Shown here: one piece after another, positions 26,059-39,170 of the stretch
How positions within the stretch are numbered: the first letter of the stretch is position 1
Layout: each line of letters starts with the position of its first letter
Assembly: GCF_021018805.1 (NCBI RefSeq)
Contig: NC_086247.1
Span: 141,604,102 to 141,668,101, forward strand
Reading direction: 5' to 3'
From: Prinia subflava
Taxonomy: Eukaryota > Chordata > Aves > Passeriformes > Cisticolidae
DNA length: 64,000 nt
Program-made: the position numbers and the translations under genes
Notes under the pieces: model-generated
The model's database searches: none
Seen by the model: the letters and a program-made list of their open reading frames with translations, nothing else
What the model was told of the DNA's origin: nothing

Positions 26059-29000
26059 ATTTAAAAAGGCAATTACATAAAGTGCTATTTGTTCAACAGG
26101 TGAAGATAATTAAAGTACTGGACTTTAACTTAGCCACTTGAAAATCTGGCTTCAAAAATGGAGCTGAGAGGTATCAAAGGAGATTTTCAGGCCTCTCATC
26201 TCATTTATTTTTGTCCCAAAATCTATTTAATCAGCATTTATTTTTGAAAGAAGAAAAAGGGGCACAAAAAATGATTGTACTTATTTGTGCTTTAAAGGAT
26301 TGATTTGATTGCGATTTAAGCATCAGAACGTCATATATGAGAAAGGGCTCTGATGTTTTATACAACAAGGAAGTACCATTGTATGAATACATAAATATTT
26401 CTTTTCAACTTATATTACACGAAGGCTGTGCACAGAGTATGCCATGAGGTTTTACTTTGCTTTGAAGCTGTCTTTAGTACAGTGCTAAAAACCACAAGAC
26501 TGAAGATCTAGCCACCCTGCACCTTCAAACTGAACAGATTAAACAGTGCTCGTGTTAACTCAGCCTGCTCCAAACCCAGCACCCTCCAGTAATCCAGACC
26601 ACACTCAGAAGTGTGGCTGGTAACTGCCTCAGCTGCTGTAATGTGCATGGGCAAACAAAACAAGACAGATAAAGCATGTGACAGCCAAAACCAGATAAGA
26701 ATAATGAGAATTGTCTAGATGAAAATGGGACAGTAGGCATGTATGAAGGTAGAGATGGAAAGCATTGCTATAGAAATGCAGTCATGAAAACACCAGTTAG
26801 GCATAGAAAAAATTCAATGGTTTTCATCATGCTGAGTCTGCGTGCAGCCAGATTTCTGTAAAAAGGCTGCAAATTCTTCCTTCAGCATTTGACCCAGTCA
26901 TTATTTTTTTTCCCCTGCTGCTTCTGCAAGAATAATGCCGAGGAATTGGTATAACTAAAGAAAAGGATGAAATCAACATGTCTTTTAGCCATACATCAGA
27001 GACAGTATATTTTGTTAAGTATTTTTTTTTAAAATTTGAAACCTGCTAATGTGCTGAGGCTGTGAGCAAATGGCTGCATCTGTTGTCTAGAATTTTTAAA
27101 TTTGAAAAGATATAGAACACCTCAGAGCCTTAAGTGATGGCACTTCAATTACAGCAGTAGTTTGCAGGAAAGGATTAGGCTGACCCCTTTAAAAGATTTC
27201 TGTATTTCTGATTACAGTCAGCATATGGAGTGAGTGTAAAGGCTAGGAAACTTCAGGGGGCTGAGGAAAACTCATGGGTATGGGATGGGTAGCATTGACT
27301 CAGCTCCTCTGTGGCTACTTGTTGATTAAGGTGTTTATGTGAGGATGCTCATTTGAGGGAAAATGTTAAGCTAGTCAAGTGTGTTCAAGCAGGCCAACTG
27401 CACTGTCCTTTTGTTTTATGGGAGGGGTGAACAAAGAAGAAGTGCTGAGAAGGTGTGCACAGGCTGTGAGACAAGCAATTCCTTGTGGTGTTGTACGGCT
27501 CTAGAGAGTCAATCTATGTAGTCAACAAATAGTTCAGGTTTTGGTTCAACTCTTAACTAGCTTTGAGACTTTGAAGGAAATCCCTCCTGTTTCAGACAGC
27601 TGCAGTGAGCAGAAAATGGCTGCAAGGTGCCTGAGAATAGAGCAAATATTGAGAACATTTTGAGAGCAAACTCCAGAGCACCTGTGAGCCCCAGTGATGC
27701 TGTCACTCTTCCTGATAGCTGAGGCATGAGGGACTAAATTGTTGTTTCACATCCCTGCAGCTTACTTATCCAAATCAACCCATAAAACAACAACAAAACC
27801 CCCCTCCCAATTAACTTGGAATGAATCTTTTAATTCTACAGGAAGAGCTGGATCTTCTGTTCACACAGATTGGGATGCTTTGTGAATGAGCTATATAAAC
27901 AGCAGAAAGGACACCCTTGCCAAGTTGGACATTTGTAAGAGGACCTTGCCCCTCTCATCTCCACACACACTGGCTTTCCATCCTCTGAGTGAATGTACAT
28001 TTCACACCTTATAGCAGCAAAGAGCAAACTAAACCATGGCATGAGATATTAAACTTACTGTGTAGTGTGAGACAGCATGCTGTGTCAATTAAGGCCACCT
28101 GTTTAATATATGAAACTCCAAGAGCCCTTCTTATCCTGTATAATATAAAAATATATTTAATAAGGAATCTGGAGTATTGGCAAAGATGTGGTTTGGACTG
28201 CAGAGAAAGATAACAGAATCCAGAAATGCTTCATGGTAATTTAATATGTGTTACTTAAGAAAACCATGTGGGTTTAGAGTAAATCACAAAATATTAAAGC
28301 AGCATGGAGTAATGATACTGACATGATATTAATGTGAGCTAACTCATTTTTTATTGTGTGCAGAGATAGCTACAAGTGAGCAGGGTGCTTTTTATGTGCC
28401 TTCAGTTAAAGAACCAAGGCACTAAATGGATCAGGTTTAAAATAAGCACAAATCTTATTACACACATAATTAAAATGAGGAATTTATTTTGCCGTGATTT
28501 TGTTCACATAAAAGTTTTATATCAGTTGGAAAATCAATCAAAAATTGACTGAAGGAAAAAAAAAGATGGAAAATATTAGGTACAATTACACCATCTGTGA
28601 CTCAGCAGGTCTTGAAGGTGGAAAATGGAAAATGCTTTGGAAGAGTTCTGCTTTCCTTCCACAAGTGTCTGCTGACGGCCACTCCCAGAGACAAGACAGT
28701 TGGTTAACTGGATCTTCTCAGCTGTGTGTGATATTTATCAGCCAAAATCAAACTCCCGTTGTATATAAGAGCCAGATGCCTTTTGTCCTGATGGGTCTGA
28801 ATGGTGGAACTTAGCTCTTATAGCTCTAAAAAATGTTATAACCAACATAAAGGTATTACAATTAGAAATATAAACATGCAATTAATAAAATTTTAGTTTA
28901 ACTTAAACTTAAACAAACATATTTAATAAAGGACATGCCTTTATTAAGTTTCCAATCCTTTTCATTCAATATTTTAATCCCAAATTTAGTATGCATGTGG

Positions 29001-29811
29001 AAGGTTATGACAAATCTCCCCTAGAGATGTAGCCTATTTATTGCATTGGACATCAGGGAAACTATTCCTCTTTGAATGGAAAGGTTTAGTTCCTGTGTTT
29101 ACATTAAATTACATTATCTACTCCTGCTATGAAAGAAAAAATATAAAAAATTGAAGTGAAACTGGAATCCTCAGCCAGTGAGGCAAGAACCATCCTGACT
29201 TCAGAGTAAAGACTGAAGAAGATTATACCTCACAAATCTGAGATTCAAAGAATTTTGAATTGCCAAGTTTTAATCATTTGTTTCCTTTTTCTCCTATTGT
29301 ATTTCCTTAAATTCCCAGTAGGAATTTAACAAGTGACTTACCACATTTGAAATGAGTTCCTGGAAAAGAGTTTGCTGGATAAGATGAAGGAGCTGGTTAT
29401 TTGAGATTGAACCATGTGAAGAGAGAAAAGAAAATATCTCTTTCCAAAATTTAGTCAGCACAAAGATCACAGTGGCTTTGGTCTGAGTTCACTACAGAGC
29501 CACATTTTTCCATATCTTGTCATCTAGGGGATTCTACATGGAGCACAGCCTCCACATACTGTAAATGTCATTGCACAAGCTTTCTGGCACCTTGATCTGC
29601 AGAAAACGTACTCATCAAGAAAATACTTCTGTCTTGGAACAGTTAATATCTCACCTTGCTTCCAGGTTTTATGTCAAGGGAAGTTTCACATTTGAGTGAG
29701 TTTGAGATTGTTTGAAATGAGACTGCACCAGGCTCTGACAGAGGGAATTACATCTGACACTCAAAAGACACTTTATTAATGGAGAAATCCATACGCTAGA
29801 GAGAATTAGAA

Positions 29812-29859
29812 GATGATGGTAATGATGATGATAGTGATTAAGAGAATTGTGATGATGAG
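29812..29859. repeat. Imperfect (GAT)n/(ATG)n repeat
   Basis: GATGATGGTAATGATGATGA followed by interrupted GAT units up to GATGATGAG. Interruptions imply an old or decaying microsatellite. Confidence 0.85.
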
Positions 29860-32800
29860 TAGGCTGATTTCATTTAAATGGATATTTTGAGCTTAGAGTA
29901 TTCTTTGAACTTATTTTGAATCAAGTAGGTTTGTGGCTCACAGACTGGAAAAAAATCTTAAAATAAATGCAAGTGTGATAATCTTGCAGGATAAAATTGG
30001 AGCAAATCCTAAGGTAAACTAAAATCTGTGGAGCTTTTAAAATTTATTTTTAATGCAATTTTGCTTGTGCCAGTACCTTTTTATTTTTTCTCTTGATGAT
30101 CCATGGCACAGTTTTTAGTCCATAAGGTTATTCTTGAGAAGGAAACAGATGCTCTGGTAAGAAGTGATATTATTTATACGTAGAGAACTGACTACCTTAC
30201 AGATTTCAATAGTTTTAACAGAGTCTGGTATTTATTTCCTAGAAAAAAATGAATACTGTTCATTTTTCAAAAGCTGGTTTAGAATCTCAAAGTAAAGAGG
30301 TATCCTTAGTATTATTTTCTCATGTTCTTTTAATTTAGTAACTGGAATAGCTCAGATAAAAATACAAATCAGTGACCGTCGTGAAAGATGGTCAGTAAAA
30401 CAACCAGAATGCTTAATAAAGTGGTATTTAGGAATATAATTTGATTTACTGTGCAATCTAAGATGGACTGTATGTTGTTTGGATGACAAATCAGCTGAAG
30501 AGGTTTTATCTTGCATATTATTTTGGAATATGCTTAATTTTAAAAATAACAGACATTTTCATGAATCCAAACAATCTAGAACAATCAAATTTAAAATAAG
30601 ATGAAAGTACTTTGTGGTTGTTTGGTTGGACTATCAGGTGTGATTTGCAGCTTATTTTTCACAGTGTTCTTTTTCTTAGTCCACTGTAAAAGCAGATTCT
30701 TCCTGGATTAGCAACTGAAAAGCCAAAAGACAAAAGAACAATAAGGACTATTGTAAAAAGTCTGATTCTGATGTCTCATTTATAAACCTAACTAAAGATT
30801 AGCGCATCAGCAAAATCTTTCTTTGCATTTAATATTTTTCTGTGATTATTCCAGAGACTTTTATCATGCGAATTCTTTCACTCCTATATAGTATTTAATC
30901 ACCATCACAGTCATGAGAGATGCAAATTCTGGAAAGAAAGAAAAATACAATAAAAAAATTACAATACTTTGTCACTGTCCTGACTTTGATTGTTGACTAT
31001 GCCAACATCTTTCTAGCATAGGAAGTGCCCTTCAATGTTCCCCATGCACTGTTGGCAAATAAGTCCCTCAGGATGACTTTGAGCATAAGAGAAATTGTAG
31101 AGAAGACAAAGTAGGGTGAGTTGTATACAAAAGAAAAGGCTATATATCAGTAAATTATAGTAGAAAGAGTGAATTAATTTCCTTACAACATTAAAATAAA
31201 TTAGAACAAGATGGCCTTTGAAAACTCAGATATTAGACAACAGGTTTTGTACCAACATTAGGTTATGATACCAACCTAGCAGGTTAGAGAGCATTAAAAA
31301 GACCTATTTAAATCTTGTGGTCAAAAACCCTCCAATCTTCACTAAATATTTTTTGGTGTTGGAAAAATTTATGTTTACTACCTGTACATTTTAGAGGTTC
31401 AGATATGGCAAAGAATTCCAACTGAAATATTTCTCCAGAATATGAAGTTTATTTGCTAAAGTCTTTGAAATACATTCTACAGTACTAATCAAGAATTTAT
31501 ATCCTTTCTTACTGTTAGCTAGTTTTATCTAGATCAAGTATTTACCAAGCAAGAGTTGTGATGACATGGAAATTTGGCAAGTGGTCTGTTTCTTTCTATA
31601 AAAGTATAAGAAAAACATACATCAGACAGAAAAAGTCCCATTGCCCTCTGGAGGCCAGCACAAAAAGAATTCTGATTGTTGAATCTGACTTTAGGTGATA
31701 GCTTGTTTTATTTATTATTATATTTGAATTATTTTTATTACCAAAAATTGTTGAACTCCAGTGAGAATGCATGCAAGCATCACAAATGGACCTAGAAGAT
31801 TTTGCTTAAAAGTTTTTCTGATTTTCAAAGGTCACACACCCTCTTGCTTATAAAGCTCCTTTCCTATAACTGTCTTCTTTCAAGTTATGTAGGTTTCTTC
31901 CTGTAAACAAGAACACTAATAGTATATTAATCTTTAAAACAATCCCCTATGCTTTCACTCTATCACTGAATGCCTGTTTTAATATTCTCCTTATTTCCAA
32001 TCACTTTTAAGAAGGTGAAATTTGGTTGCTTTTACATACAAGTTCTTTTGTTTTAACTAAGCCATACAACTGCCATCCCTTGATTGATACCACTGAGAGG
32101 ACTACCTTCCCTAAGACACAGACTTTAATTTCCCTACCTTTTAAAACCTATACTTTAAAAGAGATAAATAAATGTAGCATGAGTCTGGAGAATGCCTAGT
32201 AAAATTATGTTTCTGGTTCTATTCCTAGCCCTGGAATATGTTAACATTTACTACACACTGAAGTATCGATCACTTGCCTGAAGAAATGGCTCAAAGTTCA
32301 CTGCACTTGAAACAATTCTTCTTTGATCCCTGGCTCTGGAGAGAAGATGGAGCCGTTTGAACTACTTCTGGGAATGACTGCAAAATACACTGCATTTTAA
32401 TACCTTTCTGCACTCAACTTGGCAATTTTTTGTGTCTAAGACACTTAGGGTTTCAAAATACCGTTTTGGAGGAAAGAGTAATGAAAGTAGTTCTAAACCA
32501 GTATTTACTAACTCAGAAAGGTTAAACATATTTTAGAATTCTGCTTTCTTTATGCAGTTCAACTCTTTGGAAAAGATAAATGTGATAACTATGGCACACA
32601 TCCAGTACTATTTTGTAAGGAAAGTATTAAAGATGGTTAATTTTCACATTTCTGTGTTAAAAGATGAAAAAATTGTTATCAAGTCTCAAGCTTTTATATC
32701 AGACTACAGGAGTTAAGGGCTATTGGCCTATAATTCTGGGATGAATTCCCCTTGTACAAATTCAGGTCACCCAATAGGTCTCAGAGGTCTCTGTCTGTCT

Positions 32801-33132
32801 CCATAGGCTGCTTGGAGACACACACCTTTATATTTCAAAGCCTTTTCATAGGAGTTTCCTTCAAAGACTCGACTCTGTGTATTGTAAAAAACACTGTTAG
32901 TCAGTTCCTTTGTCACTTTCTTCACATTGTCTCTATTTTTGAGATATTTATGAATAACTAAATCAGTTCAGGGAAGCTGAATCAGAAAACATCTCCTTTC
33001 TTAAAATCTCTTCCTACTTTAATATTGTTCACATCCCTTATCCTCTCTCTAGAGACTCGACCTCAGTGATTAATTTTGCTGAAATTGAGTGTTCATATTG
33101 CTGAAGTTGAGTGATTCACGTTTTTCTCACAG

Positions 33133-33157
33133 GATCAAGGAATTATTATCCTTGATC
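33133..33157. repeat. Perfect 9-bp inverted repeat
   Basis: GATCAAGGA and TCCTTGATC flank the 7-base loop ATTATTA. It lies just after two near-copies of a TTTTGCTGAAATTGAGTG-like word at about 33075-33115, a second small local repeat. No function can be inferred from sequence alone. Confidence 0.8.
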
Positions 33158-34165
33158 AATTAAATTGGTACTCAGAGAATGTGGAGGCAATCACCAAAAA
33201 GTGACTGTTCACAGGTTCAGGGCTTCCTAGTGAGGCTCAGTGATTCTCAAAGGTGACATCATGGCCTTTATACAATGATTCCAAACCACCAGGGGAAGGT
33301 GGTATCAGTTGTCTACATTATATTATTTAAAGGGTTGATAGAGCCATCATTATCCTATGTATAATAGGCACATGTGTCTCTTATTCAGTATTTTTAAAAG
33401 GTGCAAGTCAATGGTTAATGTATTTTGACAAGATTTCCTTTTGATGTCATACAAAAATCAAAATCAAGTATTCAAAAATCATTGTAGCATTAACAATTTT
33501 GGATTTGAATGACCTTATTGATGTTTCCTGCAGGGAGAAAGGGTCACTTGTGTCTGAAGTGCCATTTACTGAGAATTATCCACCATCTGTAATGTTAGGA
33601 CTTACTCCAAAATCCTTTGAAGTCTATGGAAGGATTTGCGTCAACGGCAGGGGACTTTTTTTAGGTAACTACTTCTCTGAATTTTGAAAGCTAAATGCAC
33701 TAAATTCCAATCCTTAGAGATTCAAAGGTGTGGGTATTTTGAAGGGATTTGAACAGATGACTTTGTGAGTGGAATCACCATGATATGAATACTGACACTA
33801 CTGATTTTTCAGCAGGATACAGTCTTGTTTCCTTTACATTTTGAAAGCAAGTTTTTCAGGAAGCAATGCAACTGCAAAAAAGATCAGATAATTGTCTTCT
33901 GTTTTCTTTAACACTAACTTCTACTGAAATCCTAAATCTATTTATAAAGGATATGTATTCTTCAATAATATTTGAAGGACTTGTGAATCAGATCTAGGGA
34001 ATCTAATTTGACAATTTGGATGTGAAGTCCTGAAGCATAATGACATGTCAAAATTCAAAGAGAAGACTTTCATCAATCAAATTCTACTTTTCATAAAAGT
34101 AATAAATGAGAACACGTTGTGTAAAATACTGAATTTAACATCTGACCTGGTATTTTCCCCCAGCC

Positions 34166-34743
34166 TTCATGGTTTAACCCCAGCAAACAGCTCAGTCCCA
34201 CACAGCTGCTCACTCACTCATCTGCAGTGGGATGGGGGGCATAACCAGAAGAGTAAAAATGAGAAAACCTGTGGGCTCAGATAAAAGCATTTTTATAGGT
34301 AAAGCAAAACCAGTGCACAGAACCAAACCAAACCAAGGAATTCATTTCCTATTTCCCATGGGCAGACAGATGTTCAGCCATGCCCCGGACAGCAGGACTC
34401 CATCATGCAATGGTGACTTGGGAAGTCAAACCCCATCACTCTGAACATCCCCTGCTTCCCTCTTCCCCTTCCAATGCTGAGCACGATGCCATATGGTGTG
34501 GGACACCCCTTCAGACAGGTGGGATCAGCTCTCCCAGCTGTGTCCCTTCCCAATTCCTCGTGCCCCCCAGCCTCCTTGCTGGTGGGGTGAGAGGCAGAGA
34601 GGCCTTGACACAGTGCAGGCTCTGCTCAGCAATATCTAACACATCCCTCTGCTGCCAGTGCTGCTTTTGCTACAAATCCAAAACACAGCACCAGACCCGC
34701 TACTGTGAAGGAAGTTTACTTTATTCCAGCCAAAACCAGCACA
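34166..34743 (-). mobile_element. Solo LTR of an avian endogenous retrovirus (ERVL-like)
   Basis: Read on the minus strand the element starts at about 34743 with TGTGCTGGTTTTGGCTGG and ends near 34166 with GGGGTTAAACCATGA. Both ends are characteristic of a common avian LTR family that I associate with ERVL-type elements. In between, the CCACCCCACCAGC-like segment, the CATATGG word at about 34491-34497 and the final block of purine-rich and CCCATCCCAC words follow the family order. The poly-A signal position holds TATAAAA (34291-34297 on the complement). No internal gag, pol or env sequence flanks it, so it is a solo LTR left by recombination between the two LTRs. Many substitutions and an unclear target-site duplication suggest age. 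The frames of 70-135 codons here are not genes. Family name is from memory; LTR identity is much surer than the subfamily. Confidence 0.85.
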
Positions 34744-36079
34744 TAGCTCTAACATTTTCTCCACCATTAATTAGCATTTCTCTGTGAGCCTTTGTCGTGC
34801 CAGGTCAACATTTGATCATCTGTAAAGTTGTGGTTATAATGGAGTTTGATATCCATTCTTATTTTATCTAATTCTTTGCCCAAAGGAACAGAATTTTACA
34901 TTTGCCCAGTCTTTCACAAAATGAAAATGGAATTTAACTAAGCCTAATTTGAAATGAAACAGCTGGTGTCTATTGAAAAAGAAAGAAATCCCCAAAAATA
35001 TCAGGAAATCTTTCCATAAGAAAAATTTATTTTCTTTCTAAATTGGCATATCTAGCTAAAAAAAAATTTCTAAAAAGTAATATGAACGGAACTAAAATAT
35101 GAATAATATGAACTGATTAAAATAAAGTTATATTCAGAAAAAAAAGAGAGTTTGTCATTTTATTTAAAAATCAAAATATAAAATAAATAAAAATTGAATT
35201 TAAATATCAGTGATTTCCCACATAGTTGAATATAAGGTCACTTGAAAAACAATACAACTGCAGTGAAGTATTTTGAGCTAAAATTTTCTCATTGCCACAA
35301 GTTTAGGTATTGCTCTACAATTTTAAAAGTCCTTCACTTCAATCAAGTTCATCGTTAGGGATTACTAGTGATAATGATGAAGTTATTATTTGGGAACCTA
35401 AATCTGGGGAAATGCTGATTTTAGGTGACTGCTTATAGTTATAGTGTTTTTAAAGAAACAAACATGTACCATTTCCTTATTCCTTCTTATATCATTCACC
35501 ACTTTTGATCACAGTCCATTCTTTCATGTTTCAGTCATTCTGAAGGAGTAGAGATATTTTTTTAGTGAGTAGTGGTAGAATGTCTGATACTGGACTTGAT
35601 TTATGGGACTTTAATTAACACAGAATTAAGGAAAATATAATTGATGCCAATCAACATGTGTTCAGGAAAATAAATCGTGTCAAAGCAACTTAATATCTTT
35701 TTTGATGAGATTAAATATTTGTCTGATAAAGATAATAGTGTTCATGTAATACGATTATGCTTTTGATTTCACATCACATGCCCTTTTGATTAAAGAACTT
35801 GAACAATATGCTATCAACATGTTAAAAGGATTAAGACCTGTTAATTAAGGGAACTCTACATCAAATTGCAAATGACTAATCATCAGTGAGTGGATGTTTC
35901 TGAAAAATTCTCAGAGATTTTAATTTTTCATCCCATGCTATTTTGTCTGTGATCTAGAAAGCTTAAGACAATCTCCAGTAAATCCTGCAAATGCAAAAAA
36001 GTTGAAAGAGTGTTAAAAGAACAAAAAAAAAAGCTTACCCACCTGGTAGTGCTGGACAATCTAGATTGATTTACACACC
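34744..36079. other. AT-rich non-coding stretch
   Basis: No frame of 60 codons occurs between 34788 and 36079 on either strand. I see only A-rich low-complexity sequence, for example at 35060-35200, and no recognisable repeat or RNA gene. The last 100 bases may already belong to the decayed CR1 that follows. Confidence 0.55.
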
Positions 36080-36690
36080 AACAGAGACAAAAATGTTGGT
36101 TTGAACAGTGACAAAATCATGTATGTAGAAGCAAGGACAATGTGGGATGAAAGAGTCATGAAGAAGGAGCTACTCTGAAAAGGACTCAGGCATCTGGGTA
36201 GACAATTGTGTTCATATAGAAAATGAAAGATTCCTAGACTTCAAAGTATGCTTTCCATTAAAAGAGAAGCCTATTTAAAATGGACTCTTGCCCATGCTCA
36301 GCACCTGAACTCTGCCTAGAGATGGTTTGGAGGTGGTCCAATCTGAGCAGATCAATTACACAGAGAGAGGGGTCTGATGGAGCTGAATGATCAGTCATCC
36401 ACTAAAACTGCCAGACTGTGATGGCTAAAAGGACTAACACTCTTGCACGTGAGACAATACTTACAGCAGCAGCACTTTATGACTGCGGGTAATGCTGCTG
36501 GTTCAGGAGTTGTGTGCCTAGAATTGTTATACATGCTTCAAGAATGGTGCTGATAAATAGGAAACAGCTCAGAGACAATCCACAACACTGATTAAAGGAT
36601 TTGAAACCAACATAAAGCTATGTGAAGAGTTTAATCTTCTTTATTTTATCAAAAGGTTAAGAGTGTTCACAGACCTGTTCACAGACATTG
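36080..36690 (+). mobile_element. Ancient decayed CR1-type LINE fragment
   Basis: Two segments point to an old amniote CR1 on the plus strand. At 36177-36230 a conceptual frame reads EKDSGIWVDN, matching the EKDLGV-type block that follows the palm of CR1 reverse transcriptases. At 36500-36690 the order of words (ACATGCTTCAAGAATG, then GATAAAT, CTCAGAGACAAT, GATTAAAGGATTTGAAACC, TTATTTTATCAAAAGGTTAAG) follows the 3' coding end of CR1 as seen in turtles and old bird copies. Stops and indels interrupt all frames and no intact ORF remains. Compared with the CR1 at 47.2 kb the divergence is much greater, so this copy is probably far older. Both limits are approximate. Confidence 0.62.
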
Positions 36691-36724
36691 AATATATTTA
36701 TAGTGCATATAGTCATACAGTCTG

Positions 36725-36831
36725 AATATATATATACATATATATATTTAAAAATAAATGTATATGTATATATACGTATATATATTTTAAAATAAATATA
36801 TTTAAGATATTAAATAAATGCATATATTTAA
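36725..36831. repeat. AT-rich (TA)n/(TATG)n low-complexity tract
   Basis: Dense TATATA, TACATA, TATGTA and TTTAAAATAAA words, with two near-copies of a 'tatatatttaaaaataaat' segment on either side of TATACGTATATA. The tract is highly self-complementary and AT-only apart from a few G and C, so it is a likely easy-melting, length-variable site. Confidence 0.85.
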
Positions 36832-38339
36832 TCCAAAATTCAAAACTAGTTTCATAGCATAGTAGATGATTTTCTCTCCCTGGCAATGCAGAAATTTCAA
36901 ATCAAATCTGTCATATAGCTTCATTCAACACCAGTTTTCTAGCATGGACATAGCTGTGATGTCTCCTGAACCACTACAAAGTCCTGTAGTTTGGATGACT
37001 TTCAGTAATTTCTTTAATGAGGAACAGGCATTCCTGCTGTGTTTTAATCACTGTACACTCCAGCATCTGAGCCAGAAGACAGAGATCATAGCACACTATA
37101 AAGCACAGTTGTTAGTCAGGGATCTCAGCAGAGAGGTGTTACTAAAGGAACATGACACCTTAATGACATTTTTATGGTGATGTAGATTAATTCTGAACTA
37201 AGAAAAGTTATAGGTTTGATATAATTACAGCTGAAATACTTTCATTCTTTTTTTTTAGCAGACTCTAAACAAATCATTACATTTTCAACTAGTAAAAAAG
37301 AATCCTAACATCTTCTCACCATTAGTCTGCATCCCTGGAAATATTTTGATCTGATTCATGGCTGAAGTTTTTAGAAGCCAAAACATTATAAGCAATAATC
37401 TCCCAATTTTGATTAACTTCCTTTTCTAGATGTATTTGCCCGGAATCAACCAAACTGCAATTCTATGTAATAAGAAATAAGTAGATATGAGAGAGATTTT
37501 AAAATTAAATTTTATAAATTAAAGTCTTTTTCAATATAATAAGACATAGAGCGTCTTTGCAAAGTGAAATAAAATTCAATGACTAAATTACTTTAAAGTC
37601 TGGTATTTGTATATATTAAAATTATGAAAGTTCATGCAAGGGAACAGGGAATCTGAAAGCTATGTCTGTCTGAAGTAAAAAGTTCAAATCTTCTAAATGT
37701 AAAACTCCATGGGTTTTGTTTTCTAAAATAATTTAAAATGTTTATGCAAATACTGCACAGGCATTTACACACCAATGTGGGAAAAAGTTAAGATGAAAAA
37801 ATCTATAGCTGATGAAATTAAGACTAAGATAAACATAGAAATCATCTTGGAGCACACCATTAAAAGTGAGCAAAAATGTTTCAAAACTTGGCCACCTACA
37901 TGATAGCTGATGAAGAGAAATGATCATACATTCCAAATATTTTTTGACAGAATACACATGAGAAAAGCAGACTTTGCATACAAAAATGAAACAAGGTATG
38001 AAAGGAAATTATAAGGACCTTATTTTAAGATTTAGTGTAGCTGAAATGGCATGGAAGTAGGAGGTAGGAGTAAGGAAACATTCAGGAAAATTTGAATACG
38101 AAAAAGTATTCTCAGTTTCTCTGATTGAAATTATATTTGCTAATAATAATGATGAGATGCAGCCATCAGATGGTGTTGGCAACTTCACTAATTCATGCTG
38201 AAAATGCTGCCATATAAAGATGGAATGGAGGCAGACTAGCCCCTTTCCCATCTCTGCTATCTGCAGAAGGGTTTTAACATGATGGGGATGTGGGGTCCAT
38301 GTGCTCAATGTTCATACTCCTTCTTTCAGCTACACATAG
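36832..38339. other. AT-rich non-coding stretch
   Basis: Frames at 36866-37180 and 38009-38308 exceed 95 codons but contain no recognisable domain and lack coding-like composition. No transposon end or RNA gene is visible. GC content climbs over the last 100 bases towards the minisatellite island. Confidence 0.5.
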
Positions 38340-38660
38340 ATCATTTGCAGCTGTGAAGCATTCCCAGGCCACGGCTCTGGTACCTGTTCCAGCTGGGTCC
38401 TGAGTGTTTATTGGAGTCAGTTTGCCATGCTTGGATTAAACTCCTCTTTGATTACAGCTGGCACAGCAGGAAGCTCAGGGCATGGAATGAATGGAGTAAG
38501 GGCTGTTCCAAGGCATCCCTCCACTGGGCAGTCACACACACCCCAACAAGCGCCCTCACGGTCCAGAGCTGAGCGATCTCACGCAGTGTTTGTGACCAGA
38601 GGGGCCTTGCCAGGTCCTGAGCAGGGCCCTCGGGGTGGCGTGGCGGAGTGACCATGGTGG
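38340..38660. other. GC- and CpG-richer left flank of the minisatellite
   Basis: This segment contains several CpGs (GCGCCCTCACGG, TGAGCGATCTCACGCAG, GGTGGCGTGGCGG), unusual for this window. It also has an ATTAAACTCCTCTTTGATTA stretch at 38436-38455 that resembles the poly-A-signal part of an LTR. It may be the body of an LTR or other repeat in which the tandem array arose, or a small CpG cluster. I cannot name a family. Confidence 0.35.
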
Positions 38661-38696
38661 ACTGACCGCTCGCTGCAGAGTGACCACTCACTGCAG

Positions 38697-38836
38697 ACTG
38701 ACCACTCACAGCTGACTGACTGCTCACTGCAGAGTGAGCACTCACTGCAGTGACCACTCACTGCAGACTGACCACTCACAGCTGACTGACTGCTCACTGC
38801 AGAGTGAGCACTCACTGCAGTGACCACTCACTGCAG
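38697..38836. repeat. 70-bp higher-order unit, two exact tandem copies
   Basis: Copies at 38697-38766 and 38767-38836 are identical. Each is built of three 18-bp units and one 16-bp unit, and begins ACTGACCACTCACAGCTG. Exact identity over 70 bp inside an otherwise variable array implies a recent duplication or gene-conversion event. Confidence 0.93.
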
Positions 38837-39030
38837 ACTGATCGCTCACTGCAGACTGACCGCTCACTGCAGTGACCACTCACTGCAGACTGACCGCTCA
38901 CTGCAGACTGACCGCTCACTGCAGTGACCACTCACAGCTGACTGACCGCTCACTGCAGACTGACCGCTCACTGCAGACTGACCGCTCACTGCAGACTGAC
39001 AACTCACTGCAGACTGACAACTCACTGCAG

Positions 39031-39170
39031 ACTGACCGCTCACTGCAGTGTCCGCTCACAGCTGACTGACCACTCACTGCAGACTGACCACTCACTGCAG
39101 ACTGACCGCTCACTGCAGTGTCCGCTCACAGCTGACTGACCACTCACTGCAGACTGACCACTCACTGCAG
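39031..39170. repeat. Second 70-bp higher-order unit, two exact copies plus a partial third
   Basis: Copies at 39031-39100 and 39101-39170 are identical and begin ACTGACCGCTCACTGCAG followed by TGTCCGCTCACAGCTG. A third copy starts at 39171 and diverges after about 41 bases. The unit is again three 18-bp pieces plus one 16-bp piece, the same architecture as the pair at 38697 but with different variants. Confidence 0.93.

Larger units (their letters stand above)
25296..34165. other. Long AT-rich non-coding stretch
   Basis: Nearly 8.9 kb without a supportable exon. Between 28815 and 32751 no frame of 60 codons occurs on either strand, which is strong evidence against coding content there. The contents are a CT microsatellite, a GAT-rich repeat, a hairpin at 33133, and otherwise single-copy-looking AT-rich DNA. 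Sequence at 28200-28520, with many ATTA/TAAT words, is a loose candidate for a conserved non-coding element. Confidence 0.5.

Noticed and set aside
34045..34787. Overlapping plus-strand frames up to 135 codons
   Set aside because: They lie antisense to the solo LTR and reflect its GC-rich composition. LTRs of this type do not encode protein on that strand.
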